The notes beneath the pieces were generated by a model. The model saw nothing but the letters and a program-made list of their open reading frames with translations. It was not told the DNA's origin and did no database searches. The position numbers and the translations under genes are program-made. From Rikenellaceae bacterium (GTDB lineage: Bacteria; Bacteroidota; Bacteroidia; Bacteroidales; Rikenellaceae): a stretch of DNA of 64,000 bases. Shown piece by piece: positions 23,660 through 31,989 of this stretch (within the stretch, counting starts at the first letter, position 1; each line of letters opens with the position of its first letter). The DNA lies in contig CABIXK010000003.1 in NCBI GenBank assembly GCA_902362705.1, forward strand, positions 117,924 through 181,923. Direction: 5' to 3'.

Positions 23660-25474
23660 TCAGGCTTGGCCCCCGGCCCGATCTCGCACCCGATCGGCAA
23701 TGCTGTCGGCCACCACCTCCGACAGATCGCGCACGGCGCGGCGCGTGCCGCGCGCGAGGGCCTTCTTGCAGAGCGGACACGAGGTGACGATCACCTCGGC
23801 GCCCGTGGCGTCGAGCTCCCCGGCCGCGTCGCGCGCCAGGGCCACCTGCTGGCCGTCGTCGAGCGTCGTATCGGCCAGCGACGAGCCGCAGCAGAGCGCG
23901 TCGGCGCGCGTATGGGCGGGCTCCAGCAGCTCGCCCACCGCCGCGATCACCTCGCGCGGCGCCTCGTAGATGCCGCTCCCGCGGCCCAGCTCGCAGGGGT
24001 CGTGGTAGGTGAAGCGCTCCGCGGAGCGCCCCAGCGCGAGGCGCCCGGCGCGCACGAGGCGCAGGATATACTCCGAGTGGTGCAGCACCTCGATCCCTTG
24101 CAAGTCATAGTCCTCGCGAAAGACGCGCAGACAGATCGGGCACGAGGTGACCAGCGTGGTGATGCCGTGGCTGCGGAACAGATCGGTGTTGTAGCGCATC
24201 ATCTTATGCGCCGAGTCGGTCTCGCCGGCCAGCTTGAGCGGGCGGCCGCAGCAGACGCCTCCCTCGCGGTCGGCCCACCACACGCGCTCGCCCGCCGCCT
24301 CGAAGATGCGCTCCATGGATTGCAGCGTGCGGGGCGTCAGCAGGGTCATGCAGCCGGCGAAATAGCCCACGCGGCCCTCGCCCGACGAGCGGTCGACGCC
24401 CCGCAGGTAGTCGTAGCGGCGTTCGTCGGGGACGTTGCGCAGCCGGTCGCGCGAGCTAATGCGCAGCGTATTGAGATCGATCCCCACGGGGCAGCGCTCG
24501 GCGCAGCGCCCGCACATGAGGCAGTTGTCGGCCACCTCGCGGTCGAGCATGCCGTAGCGACGGTCGCGCAGGAAGTAGACCGACTGCACGCGGTCGATCT
24601 GCAGCACGCGCTGCAGCTGGCAGGGGTCGATGCAGATGCCGCAGCGCGAGCAGGCCTCGACCTGGAAACGGTCGTAGGAGCCCTCCTTCTCCGAAGAGCG
24701 CAGGCCGTAGCGGCGCAGGAAGATGAGCGGAATCTCGGTGAAGATGTGCATGTAGCGCGAGAAGGGCAGCGCCACGAAGAAGAGCCCGAGGCACGACGAG
24801 TAGAACCACCAGGCCACGGTCTCGAAGTTCATCAGCGCCATCGTCCCCGCGTGGGCCGCCATCCAGCCGCCCAGCGTGCCCGTGAGGAAGCTCCCGCCGC
24901 CGTAGAGGGCGCACGTCGCGCTCTCGGCCGCAAGACGCGCCGGGAAGATGAACCAGAGGGCCGCGAGGGCCACGCGGTCGCCTGCGACATGCCGCGTCGT
25001 GCGGCGCAGGCCGAGGGCCCGCGAGCGCAGGCGCTTGAACCAGGCCAGCGCCACGCCCGAGAGGACGAAGAGCAGCAGCAGGTCCATGACGAAGTCGAAC
25101 ACGGGCTTGTGGGGCAGCCCCGTGGCGAAGTACTTGAAGAAGACGTGCCCCTGTAGCGGCACGTAGCGCAGACCCATGTAGGCCAGAGTCTCCGCCCACC
25201 CCACGGCGATGAGCAGGAACCAGCCCAGGGCCAGCGACATGTGCATGTAGCCCAGCACGGGGTTGATGCGGAAGATGCGGCGATGCAGCAGCGCCTCGCA
25301 CACCGCCTCGCGCAGCGCCTCCCAAGTCGCGCGCGTGGGTACGGCGCGCAGCACGGCGAGCTTGTCGGCGCGCGAGAGGCGCCAGAGCCAGCTCCCCCAC
25401 TTCCACGCGAGGATGGAGAACATCGTCAGCGCGCCGATGATGAACGGCAGACAGAAAGGTGCGAAGAAAGTCAT
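23660..25474 (-). CDS. Membrane HdrD/DsrK-like iron-sulfur protein with cytochrome-b-like N-terminus
   Basis: This is a 604-residue protein. The N-terminal 270 residues carry about five membrane helices, as in NarI/DsrM-type quinone-reactive subunits. Two [4Fe-4S] motifs follow (CSRCGICIDPC and CLMCGRCAERCPVG). Two CCG domains end the protein (CCGRPLKLAG...TSCPIC, and DPCELG...CCGSS...TSCPLC), as in heterodisulfide reductase HdrD and DsrK. It would move electrons between the membrane quinone pool and a cytoplasmic thiol/disulfide or Fe-S partner. It is the last gene of the operon. The natural substrate is unknown. Confidence 0.85.
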   Translation of the reverse strand: MTFFAPFCLPFIIGALTMFSILAWKWGSWLWRLSRADKLAVLRAVPTRATWEALREAVCEALLHRRIFRINPVLGYMHMSLALGWFLLIAVGWAETLAYMGLRYVPLQGHVFFKYFATGLPHKPVFDFVMDLLLLFVLSGVALAWFKRLRSRALGLRRTTRHVAGDRVALAALWFIFPARLAAESATCALYGGGSFLTGTLGGWMAAHAGTMALMNFETVAWWFYSSCLGLFFVALPFSRYMHIFTEIPLIFLRRYGLRSSEKEGSYDRFQVEACSRCGICIDPCQLQRVLQIDRVQSVYFLRDRRYGMLDREVADNCLMCGRCAERCPVGIDLNTLRISSRDRLRNVPDERRYDYLRGVDRSSGEGRVGYFAGCMTLLTPRTLQSMERIFEAAGERVWWADREGGVCCGRPLKLAGETDSAHKMMRYNTDLFRSHGITTLVTSCPICLRVFREDYDLQGIEVLHHSEYILRLVRAGRLALGRSAERFTYHDPCELGRGSGIYEAPREVIAAVGELLEPAHTRADALCCGSSLADTTLDDGQQVALARDAAGELDATGAEVIVTSCPLCKKALARGTRRAVRDLSEVVADSIADRVRDRAGGQA

Positions 25475-25476
25475 GG

Positions 25477-25809
25477 TCAGAAGTCCCCCAGTTTACGTTT
25501 CAAGAGCAGCACCACGCCCCGCGTGTTGATCCCGCGCGGGCAGACCAGACGGCACTTGCCGCAGAGCATGCACTTGTTCATCTCCTCGTAGGCCCCGCGG
25601 TACTCGCCGCGGCGCACGAGCGTGTGCACGCGCCGGAAGTTGAACGCGGTGAGGTTGCCCGCCGTGCAGACGGCCGTGCAGCTGCCGCAGCCGATGCAGG
25701 CCTGCAGCTCGGGCATCTCGCGCAGGATCTCGTCGCTCTTGCGCAGGTTGTTGCGGTCGACGTCGATGGTCCGCGGTTTGGAGATGCCGTATCCGAACTC
25801 GATCGCCAT
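25477..25809 (-). CDS. HdrC-like ferredoxin subunit (second)
   Basis: This 110-residue protein has two [4Fe-4S] motifs, CIGCGSCTAVC and CMLCGKCRLVCPRG. It shares the HdrC fold of small electron carriers that dock on HdrB/HdrD-type CCG proteins. It lies 2 bp before the membrane subunit and 3 bp after the HdrA-like gene. The last cysteine of the first motif is followed by TAG rather than P, a common variation. Confidence 0.85.
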   Translation of the reverse strand: MAIEFGYGISKPRTIDVDRNNLRKSDEILREMPELQACIGCGSCTAVCTAGNLTAFNFRRVHTLVRRGEYRGAYEEMNKCMLCGKCRLVCPRGINTRGVVLLLKRKLGDF

Positions 25810-25812
25810 AGC

Positions 25813-26817
25813 CTATGCCTTGAGGTATTCCGCCGCGGCATCGGCCGCGGCCGTCGCTTCGTCGAGGGCCTCGCCCAGCGTCTTGGGCGCCGTCGCCGCA
25901 CCGGCGCAGAAGATGCCGTCGACGGTGGTGCGCGCACGCCCCAGGAACATATCGCGCGGCGCCACGAAGCCGCTGGGCGTGAGCTCCATGCCGGCGCTGG
26001 CGGCCAGCGCGGCGTTGTCGTCGTTGGCCCGCATGCCCACCAGCAGAACCAGCATGTCGACGCTCATGCGCAGGGGACGCCCCGTGAGCGTATCCTCGGC
26101 CTTGATCTGGATGCGCCCGTCGATGGTGGGGCTCGCCTCCGAGATGCGGCCGCGCACGAAGTGGATGTTGCAGCGCTGCTGCGCCTCGCGGTAGAGCTCC
26201 TCGTAGCCGGATCCGAACATGCGCATGTCCATGTAGAAGTTGAAGATGTCGGCCGCGGGGAACATGCGCCGCAGCTCCATGGCCTGCTTGACGCCCGTGA
26301 TGCAGCAGACGCGCGAGCAGTGGCGCTGGCACACCTTCTCGTCGCGCGAACCCACGCAGTGGAGGAAGGCGATGCGGCGCGGCGCCGTGCCGTCGGCCTT
26401 GGCCACGCGCCCGCAGGCGAACATGCGCTCCAGATCGGCCGAGGTGACGACGTTGTCGTAGATGCCGTAGCCGTACTCCTCCTTGATGCGGGCATCGAAG
26501 AGGGTGAAGCCCGAGGCCACGACCACGGCGTCGCACCCGAGGCGGCTGCCGTCGGCGAGCGTCACCTCGCGCGGCGAGATGGCAGTGGCCTCAACGCCCG
26601 TGCGGACCTCGATGCCGCTCTCGCGCACGCGGCGCCGCAGCTCGGCGAGCACCTCCGAGGCCGGCGTGAACGACGGGAAGAGCACGTGCCAGCCGCGCAG
26701 CTTGCCGCCCGTCTCCGCCTCGCGCTCGACCAGGAGGGGCTCCACGCCCCGGGCACGCAACCGCAGCGCGGCCTGCATGCCGGCGGCTCCGCCGCCTATG
26801 ACGATTACCTTTTTCAT
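25813..26817 (-). CDS. HdrA-like FAD oxidoreductase
   Basis: This 334-residue flavoprotein has a dinucleotide-binding start (KKVIVIGGGAAGMQAALRLR), an HdrA-type cysteine cluster (CVGSRDEKVCQRHCSRVCC), and a C-terminal FAD-contact region (DGIFCAGAATAPKTLGEAL). It is about half the size of methanogen HdrA because the extra ferredoxin modules are absent. It resembles QmoA-type short forms. It likely takes electrons from an unknown donor and passes them to the HdrB/HdrC pair. Spacing is 1 bp from the HdrB-like gene. Confidence 0.87.
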   Translation of the reverse strand: MKKVIVIGGGAAGMQAALRLRARGVEPLLVEREAETGGKLRGWHVLFPSFTPASEVLAELRRRVRESGIEVRTGVEATAISPREVTLADGSRLGCDAVVVASGFTLFDARIKEEYGYGIYDNVVTSADLERMFACGRVAKADGTAPRRIAFLHCVGSRDEKVCQRHCSRVCCITGVKQAMELRRMFPAADIFNFYMDMRMFGSGYEELYREAQQRCNIHFVRGRISEASPTIDGRIQIKAEDTLTGRPLRMSVDMLVLLVGMRANDDNAALAASAGMELTPSGFVAPRDMFLGRARTTVDGIFCAGAATAPKTLGEALDEATAAADAAAEYLKA

Positions 26818-26818
26818 C

Positions 26819-27907
26819 CTACTCTCTGATGTCGTAAACGGTATCCGCGGCGCAGTTGTTGACCACGGCCGAAGCCGGCTTACCGATATATTTTCCGTTG
26901 GCGCCCAGGTATTTGGCCGCAGGATCGTAGTCTATGCCCATCTTGTCGAGCAGCGGCTCGACGTCGACCTGGTGCATCTGCATGCCCAGCGCCCAGGGGT
27001 CGTAGCCCAGCACCAGCCCGGCCATCTCCTCGTAGGTCAGCACCGGGATGCCGCGGCCGTTCTCGCCGTAGGTTGTGCCCTCCATCTCGGCGATGGCGTA
27101 CTGCCACTTGTCGAGGAACATGGCGCAGCCGGGGCAGTTGGCCACGATGAAGTCGGGCTTGTAGGGGGCCATGCTCTCGAGCTTCTTGTGCGAATTGGCG
27201 ATCGAGTAGCCGCGGTTGGCCTGCACCAGATAGTTGCGGAAGCCGAAGCCGCAGCAGTGGCGCCGCTCGGGGTAGTCGACGCACTGGCCGCCCCACGACT
27301 CGATCATGCCCGCCAGCACGTAGGGGAACTCCGAGCCGCCGATGCCCGACTTGGGGAAGATCTTGGCGTAGTGGCAGCCGATGTGCTCCACCACGCGCAG
27401 CGGCTCGCCCGTCTGGGCGTTGCGGAGCCGGTAGCGCGCCTGCGCGGCGATACGGTCGCGGAAGTGGAACATGACATCCGACGTGTGGGCCAGGCTCGCC
27501 GGCTTGCGGAACTCGCGCCCGGTGGCCTCGAGGAGGTATTCGCGCGTGCGCTCCTCCGTCTCGGGGAACTCGGCCCAGGTGGCCAGCACCTCGGTGTAGA
27601 CGCCGAACGAGGTGATGCACGAGGTGACGAAGTTCTCGTAGCCCGCCTCGTTCATCAGCGAGAACTGGCGCGCCACGACGGTCATGATCGTCTCCAGAGG
27701 CACGATGTCCGAGTGGTATCCGATGCCCGTGCACGACGAGTGTTTCGGATCGTCGAGCAGGTCGCGGCCCAGGTCATCGCGCAGGATGTCGATGAAGGCC
27801 TTCTCGGACCCGGGAAAGAAGTTCTGACGGATGCAGCTGCGGCCGTAGTAGTAACGGTCGTCGGCGATCTGCTTCTGGTACTCCTGCCAGCTTGCGCGTC
27901 GTGCCAT
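26819..27907 (-). CDS. HdrB-like CCG-domain protein
   Basis: This 362-residue protein carries a complete C-terminal CCG motif (HCCGFGF...NCPGCAMF), the kind that binds the non-cubane [4Fe-4S] clusters of HdrB. The N-terminal CCG is changed (SCTGIGYH...TSCITSFG). HdrB subunits reduce disulfides; here the substrate could be a low-molecular-weight disulfide or a protein. It lies between the HdrC-like gene (3 bp) and the HdrA-like gene (1 bp). Confidence 0.87.
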   Translation of the reverse strand: MARRASWQEYQKQIADDRYYYGRSCIRQNFFPGSEKAFIDILRDDLGRDLLDDPKHSSCTGIGYHSDIVPLETIMTVVARQFSLMNEAGYENFVTSCITSFGVYTEVLATWAEFPETEERTREYLLEATGREFRKPASLAHTSDVMFHFRDRIAAQARYRLRNAQTGEPLRVVEHIGCHYAKIFPKSGIGGSEFPYVLAGMIESWGGQCVDYPERRHCCGFGFRNYLVQANRGYSIANSHKKLESMAPYKPDFIVANCPGCAMFLDKWQYAIAEMEGTTYGENGRGIPVLTYEEMAGLVLGYDPWALGMQMHQVDVEPLLDKMGIDYDPAAKYLGANGKYIGKPASAVVNNCAADTVYDIRE

Positions 27908-27910
27908 GGG

Positions 27911-28609
27911 CTAATAGTGTTCGTTGCTGTTTCGGGTGAATACGTCCATCAGGTAGCTCTGGTCGGCCCCCTCGGCATAGCCCATCTCGCGGGCCTTGCG
28001 GTCGGAGTGTCGCTCGATGGTGTCGAACATCTCGCGGCCGCCGCTCACCTCGAAGATGCGTTCGATCTCTGCGAGCGTGTCGCCGTCCAGCCGCCGCAGG
28101 GCGCCGGCCCCGTGCCGCATGTAGACGGGCGAGAAGCGGGCGTAGAGCTCGCTGTCGTGGTCGTGGATCCACCGCCAGACGGGGCCCTGCTCGGGATGGA
28201 GCTCGGGCTTGACCAGACGCGGGGTGATGCAGTAGCCCGTGCGCAGGATGTGGTCGCCGATGATGCGCTTGAGGGCCAGCTGCTGGCGCCCCTTCTCGCT
28301 CTCGACGAAGAAGCCCAGCCGCTGCGAGAGCGTGCGCAGGGCCTGGATGACATAGCCCGGGGTGTTACCCCGCGGGCAGCGCGGACGGCACGACATGCAC
28401 TCGCCGCAGTACCAGATCGTGTCGCTCTTCAGCAGCGCCTCGATCGCCTCGTCGTCGCGCGTCTGCACCGTGTCGACGATCTGCCGCGGGTCGTAGTCGT
28501 AGAACTCGGCCGCGGGGCAGACGCCCGTGCAGACGCCGCAGTTCATGCAGGCGTTCAGCCCCTCGCGGAGGCGGACGTCCTGCGTCAGCATGTCGAAATA
28601 CTTGCCCAT
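27911..28609 (-). CDS. HdrC-like 4Fe-4S protein
   Basis: This 232-residue protein has two [4Fe-4S] motifs (CMNCGVCTGVCP and CGECMSCRPRCPRG). The HdrC-type helical C-terminus is enlarged by about 100 residues compared with archaeal HdrC. It is the first gene of the five-gene HdrC-B-A-C-D-like operon. The start ATG at 28609 (MGKYFDML) follows a TACCTTTG box by 24 bp. A much longer open frame through the neighbouring cyuA is a shadow. Confidence 0.86.
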   Translation of the reverse strand: MGKYFDMLTQDVRLREGLNACMNCGVCTGVCPAAEFYDYDPRQIVDTVQTRDDEAIEALLKSDTIWYCGECMSCRPRCPRGNTPGYVIQALRTLSQRLGFFVESEKGRQQLALKRIIGDHILRTGYCITPRLVKPELHPEQGPVWRWIHDHDSELYARFSPVYMRHGAGALRRLDGDTLAEIERIFEVSGGREMFDTIERHSDRKAREMGYAEGADQSYLMDVFTRNSNEHY

Positions 28610-28633
28610 CTTACAGTGAATCGTGATCCGCTG

Positions 28634-28641
28634 CAAAGGTA
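28634..28641 (-). promoter_or_regulatory. -7 box of the Hdr-like operon
   Basis: A perfect TACCTTTG on the minus strand lies 24 bp before the start codon. The upstream region is GC-rich with no clear TTG at the expected distance. Confidence 0.7.
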
Positions 28642-28675
28642 GGGATTCGCCGCCGCACGCGCGGTGGTATAAATA

Positions 28676-28710
28676 CCTAAAAAGAGCGGAGGCGGCCCCG
28701 GGGCCGCCTC
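28676..28710 (-). terminator. Terminator of cyuA
   Basis: A 22-bp perfect palindrome (stem GAGGCGGCCCC) lies 3 bp after the cyuA stop and is followed on the minus strand by CTCTTTTTAGG. Confidence 0.88.
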
Positions 28711-28713
28711 GCG

Positions 28714-30000
28714 TCACTGCTTGTGGGTCATGATGTCGAGCACCAGACGGTCCGTCTCGTTCATGCCGTCGCGGCCGATCGTCGTCAGGTTGCGGATGCA
28801 GCGGTCGACGTCCTCCTCGATGATCCCCTCGACGGGCGTCACGCAGTGGCCGTCCATGGCCATCATGGCCGAGATCACGGCCGTCGAGACGCCGCTCGTG
28901 AGCTTCATCGCGCAGCTGGGCTTGGCACCGTCGCAGATCATGCCCGTGAGGTTGGCGATCATGTTCTTCACGGCAGCCGCGACCTCGTCGTAGCCGCCCC
29001 CCATCAGGCTGACGATGCCGCAGCTCGACCCCGTGGCGGCCACCACGCAGCCGCACAGCGCCGACAGACGGCCCAGCGTCTGCTTGATGTAGATCACCAC
29101 CAGGTGGCTCAGCATGAGCGCCCGCACGGTCTCGTCCTCCGTGGCGCCCGTCTCCTCGGCGTAGACCACCACGGGCAGCGTGGCTGCGATGCCCTGGTTG
29201 CCGCTGCCCGAATTGCTCATCACGGGCACCGGGGCCCCGCCCATGCGGGCGTCGCAGGCGGCCGAGGTATAGGAGAGGATGCGCGCGAAGATGCTGTCGC
29301 CCATCACCCGCCGCTCGCGCTCGCAGCGCAGCGTGCGGCCGATCGAGTGGCCGTAGTCGGCCTCGAACGACCGCTCGGCGGCGGCGCGGTTCAGGCGGCG
29401 CGTCTCGAGGATGAAGCGCAGCTCGTCGAGCGGCGCCGTCGTGGCGAACTCCCACACGCGGCGCAGCGTGAGCGGCACCGGCTCCTCGTCCGCCTCGCCC
29501 GCCGCGGGTTCGCGCCGGTCGAGCTCCGCCGCCCCGTCGAGGGCCAGGTAGACGAAGCGCGTGTGGCCCCCGGCGATGACGGCCGTGGCCTCGTGCCCGC
29601 CGGCGGCGGCGCGCACCTCGATGTAGAGCTTCTCCTCGATGCCCTCCTTCAGGGCGATGGAGATGCAGCGGCGGTCGATCATCGCGCGGCCCCGCGCGAC
29701 GGCCTCCTCCGTTACGTCGCGCAGCACCTCCAGCTCGTACTCCGAGCGGCCGACCAGCGCGCCGAGGGCGATGGCGATCGGCAGGCCGATCATCCCCGTG
29801 CCGGGGATGCCCACGCCCATGGCGTTCTTGAGGATGTTGGCGCTCAGGCGCACGTCGATGCGCTCGGGTTCGCGGCCGAGCAGCTCGGCGGCACGCGCCG
29901 TGCACAACGCCACGGCGATGGGTTCGGTACAGCCGATGGCGGGCACCACTTCGCGGCGCACCAGCGCCAGGATCCGTTCGCGTTCTTCTTGAGGTATCAT
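28714..30000 (-). CDS. cyuA: L-cysteine desulfidase (CyuA/YhaM, UPF0597 family)
   Basis: This 428-residue enzyme of the serine-dehydratase-alpha superfamily breaks L-cysteine into pyruvate, ammonia and sulfide with a [4Fe-4S] cluster. Conserved segments are GCTEPIAVALC, NILKNAMGVGIPGTG, AAGGHE...GGHT, SNSGSGNQGIA, SSCGIVSLMGGG and CDGAKPSCAMKL, with the expected cysteines. No CyuP-type transporter or CyuR-type regulator is adjacent. It neighbours the Hdr-like operon, which could handle related sulfur chemistry, but the two have separate promoters. Confidence 0.9.
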   Translation of the reverse strand: MIPQEERERILALVRREVVPAIGCTEPIAVALCTARAAELLGREPERIDVRLSANILKNAMGVGIPGTGMIGLPIAIALGALVGRSEYELEVLRDVTEEAVARGRAMIDRRCISIALKEGIEEKLYIEVRAAAGGHEATAVIAGGHTRFVYLALDGAAELDRREPAAGEADEEPVPLTLRRVWEFATTAPLDELRFILETRRLNRAAAERSFEADYGHSIGRTLRCERERRVMGDSIFARILSYTSAACDARMGGAPVPVMSNSGSGNQGIAATLPVVVYAEETGATEDETVRALMLSHLVVIYIKQTLGRLSALCGCVVAATGSSCGIVSLMGGGYDEVAAAVKNMIANLTGMICDGAKPSCAMKLTSGVSTAVISAMMAMDGHCVTPVEGIIEEDVDRCIRNLTTIGRDGMNETDRLVLDIMTHKQ

Positions 30001-30026
30001 GATCTTCTATCGGTTCGTTGAGTTCA

Positions 30027-30057
30027 CAAATATAGCAAAAGTCGGGCGCAGAAGCAA
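30027..30057 (-). promoter_or_regulatory. Promoter of cyuA
   Basis: On the minus strand TTG (30057-30055) and TATATTTG (30034-30027) are separated by 20 bp, 26 bp upstream of the ATG. Confidence 0.82.
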
Positions 30058-30557
30058 GCCGCAGGGCGAATTGAAAATTGAAAGCGGAAAATTGAAAATA
30101 GAGTATGTTTTCGGGTCGCGGCCTGCGGAGGGCGCACGAGCTGCTGCGAGTTGCGGGCCTCCGCAGCCCGGAGGCTGTGGCCCGCCGGCTCTACGAGCCG
30201 GGATTTTCGTGTCTTGCATGCCTACAGCCCGTAGCCAGCGGAGGGAGCGATCGAGCCGATTGGCGAGAGAGCAGCCCTCCGCCCGGGGGGGGGGGGCTAC
30301 GGGCTGCGCAGCTGACGCTGCGAGCCGGGACCTACGCATCTTGCAGGCACCCCCGGCAGACTGTCGCGCAACATTGCGGCCATAGGCCGGCAGCCCGCAG
30401 CCGCCCCGGGCGGAGGGCTGCTCTGTCGGCGGTGCCTCCGAGCACCTCCGCCGGCTGCGGGCTGCAAAAGCCCGAAGAAAACCCAGGCCCTCAACCGGGC
30501 GCCGGCCGTCGGCCCCATGAACCGCCCGAAGGAGGGCCGAAGATCGCTTTTTTTCGC
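30058..30557. other. 500-bp intergenic repeat region A
   Basis: No gene is supported. It starts with AT-rich imperfect repeats of GAAAATTGAAA (30068-30103). The rest is GC-rich and full of inverted pieces shared with 35.5-35.9 kb, including a hairpin CCGGCT/AGCCGG at 30185-30201, a long inverted pair (separate entry) and a run of 12 Gs at 30285-30296. Open frames here are translations of the repeats. Confidence 0.75.
30268..30424. repeat. Inverted repeat pair, locus A, with G12 tract
   Basis: The left arm 30268-30307 (begins AGAGCAGCCCTCCGCCCGGG) is the reverse complement of the right arm 30390-30424, apart from its middle, where the right arm predicts GGGGCGG but the left has 12 Gs. Closely related arms form the inverted pair at 35531-35565 and 35819-35852. 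Confidence 0.85.
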
Positions 30558-30565
30558 TACCTTTG
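30558..30565 (+). promoter_or_regulatory. -7 box of the NUDIX operon
   Basis: A perfect TACCTTTG lies 22 bp before the ATG at 30588. The -33 region is not clear. Confidence 0.7.
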
Positions 30566-30587
30566 TCCATCGCCAACTCCGCACAGC

Positions 30588-31160
30588 ATGGAAAACCCCG
30601 AAAACCGACCCTGGAAAGTACTTTCGAGCCGCTACCTGGTGCGGCGCCCCTGGTGCACCGTCAGGCTCGAGCGGCTCGAGATGCCCGACGGGCGCTCGGT
30701 GCCCGAGTACTACGTCTTCGAATACCCCGACTGGGTGAACGTCATCGCCACGACGCGCGAGGGGCGCCTCGTGCTCGTCTCGCAGTACCGCCACGGTCTG
30801 GGCGAGACGGCGTGGGAGATCCCCGCCGGATGCATCGAGCCTTCGGACCCCTCGCCCCTCGCGGCGGCGCAGCGCGAGCTGCGGGAGGAGACCGGCTACG
30901 GCGGGGGCCGCTGGCGGCAGCTGACCGTCGTGGCGCCCAACCCCGCCACGCAGAACAACCGCACCTACTGCTTCGTGGCCGAGGGTGTGGAGCGGCTGGG
31001 CGACCAGCAACTCGACGCCACCGAACAGATCGAAGTCCGCACCGCCTCGCGCGACGAGGTGCTCGACCTGCTGCACACGGACCGCATCCGTCAGGCGCTT
31101 ATGGCGGCCCCGCTGTGGCGTTATCTCTACGAAACCGAAAAACATCCCGACCGATCATGA
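30588..31160 (+). CDS. NUDIX hydrolase (ADP-ribose pyrophosphatase-like)
   Basis: This 190-residue protein has the NUDIX helix around residues 77-103 (IPAGCIEP...AAAQRELREETGYGG), with an insertion-type spacing as in ADP-ribose pyrophosphatases, and a preceding VNVIATTREGRLVLVSQYRHG. It would hydrolyse ADP-ribose or a similar nucleoside diphosphate derivative. The start at 30588 (MENPENRPW) follows the promoter. The stop overlaps the next start (ATGA). Confidence 0.9.
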   Translation: MENPENRPWKVLSSRYLVRRPWCTVRLERLEMPDGRSVPEYYVFEYPDWVNVIATTREGRLVLVSQYRHGLGETAWEIPAGCIEPSDPSPLAAAQRELREETGYGGGRWRQLTVVAPNPATQNNRTYCFVAEGVERLGDQQLDATEQIEVRTASRDEVLDLLHTDRIRQALMAAPLWRYLYETEKHPDRS

Positions 31161-31981
31161 CCCCCGACGCCTGCCGCATCCTCCTCTTCTCGCCCACGGG
31201 CACCGGCCGCCGCATCGGCGAGGCCATCGCCCGGGGCCTCGGGCTGCCCGCCGCGACGCACGACGCCACCCACGCTCCGCTGCCCGCCGGGCGCATCCCC
31301 TCGACTGCCGCGGCGCTCTTCGTCGCACCCGTCTACGGCGGCCACATCGCCCCGGCGGCGCTCGAGCGGATGAAAGAGGTGCGGGGCCAGGGCACGCCGG
31401 CCGTCGTAGCGGCAGTCTACGGCAACCGCGACATCGGCACGGCCGCCGCCGAGCTCGCAGCCTTCGTCTCGGAACGGGGATTCGTCCCCGTGGCCGCCGG
31501 CGCTTTCGTCGGCGAGCACTCCTACTCGACCGACGCCGTGCCGATCGCCGCCGGACGCCCCGACGCGGCCGACCTGGAGGCCGCCGAGCGGTTCGGCGCC
31601 GCCGTCGCCCGCAAACTCACCGCGTCGACAGCCCCCGCACCCGTCGACGCCTCGCGCCTCCGGGCGCCCCGCACGCCGCTCCTCGCGCTGCTGCGCTTCA
31701 TAGCCTTCGTCCTGCGCTACCGGCGCGCGCAGAAGCGGCGCCCCGTGCGGCTGCTCCCCGCGACCGACTCCCGATGCATCCACTGCGGGCGCTGCGCGGC
31801 CCTCTGCCCCACGGGCGCCATCGTCCGCGGCGAGGAGGAGCGCACCGACCCCGCGCACTGCATCCGCTGCTGCGCCTGCGTCAAGGGGTGCCCCGTCCGG
31901 GCCCGCAGCTTCGCCACCCCCTTCGCCGCCGTGCTCGCGCGCAACTTCAGCAGGCGCAAGGAGCCGACCGTCTTATTGTGA
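31157..31981 (+). CDS. EFR1-type flavodoxin-ferredoxin protein
   Basis: This 274-residue protein fuses an N-terminal flavodoxin-like domain (ILLFSPTGTGRRIGEAIARG with the FMN phosphate loop; FVAPVYGGHIAP) to a C-terminal ferredoxin domain with two [4Fe-4S] motifs (CIHCGRCAALCPTG and CIRCCACVKGCPVRA). It is a cytoplasmic electron carrier of anaerobes; its partner is not known. It overlaps the NUDIX stop by 4 bp. Confidence 0.88.
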   Translation: MTPDACRILLFSPTGTGRRIGEAIARGLGLPAATHDATHAPLPAGRIPSTAAALFVAPVYGGHIAPAALERMKEVRGQGTPAVVAAVYGNRDIGTAAAELAAFVSERGFVPVAAGAFVGEHSYSTDAVPIAAGRPDAADLEAAERFGAAVARKLTASTAPAPVDASRLRAPRTPLLALLRFIAFVLRYRRAQKRRPVRLLPATDSRCIHCGRCAALCPTGAIVRGEEERTDPAHCIRCCACVKGCPVRARSFATPFAAVLARNFSRRKEPTVLL

Positions 31982-31989
31982 CCGCCCCT

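Noticed and set aside
23660-28609. Hdr-like genes as evidence of methanogenesis or sulfate reduction
   Set aside because: No methanogenesis or dissimilatory sulfur genes are seen, and the host genes are clearly of Bacteroidales type.
30285-30296. G12 tract as a phase-variable promoter switch of the NUDIX operon
   Set aside because: It lies about 260 bp upstream of the likely -7 box and inside a repeat element, too far to change promoter spacing. It is kept only as a length-variation observation.
30060-30557. Repeat locus A as a CRISPR array
   Set aside because: Repeats are inverted, differ in length and lack regular spacers; no cas gene is present in the window.
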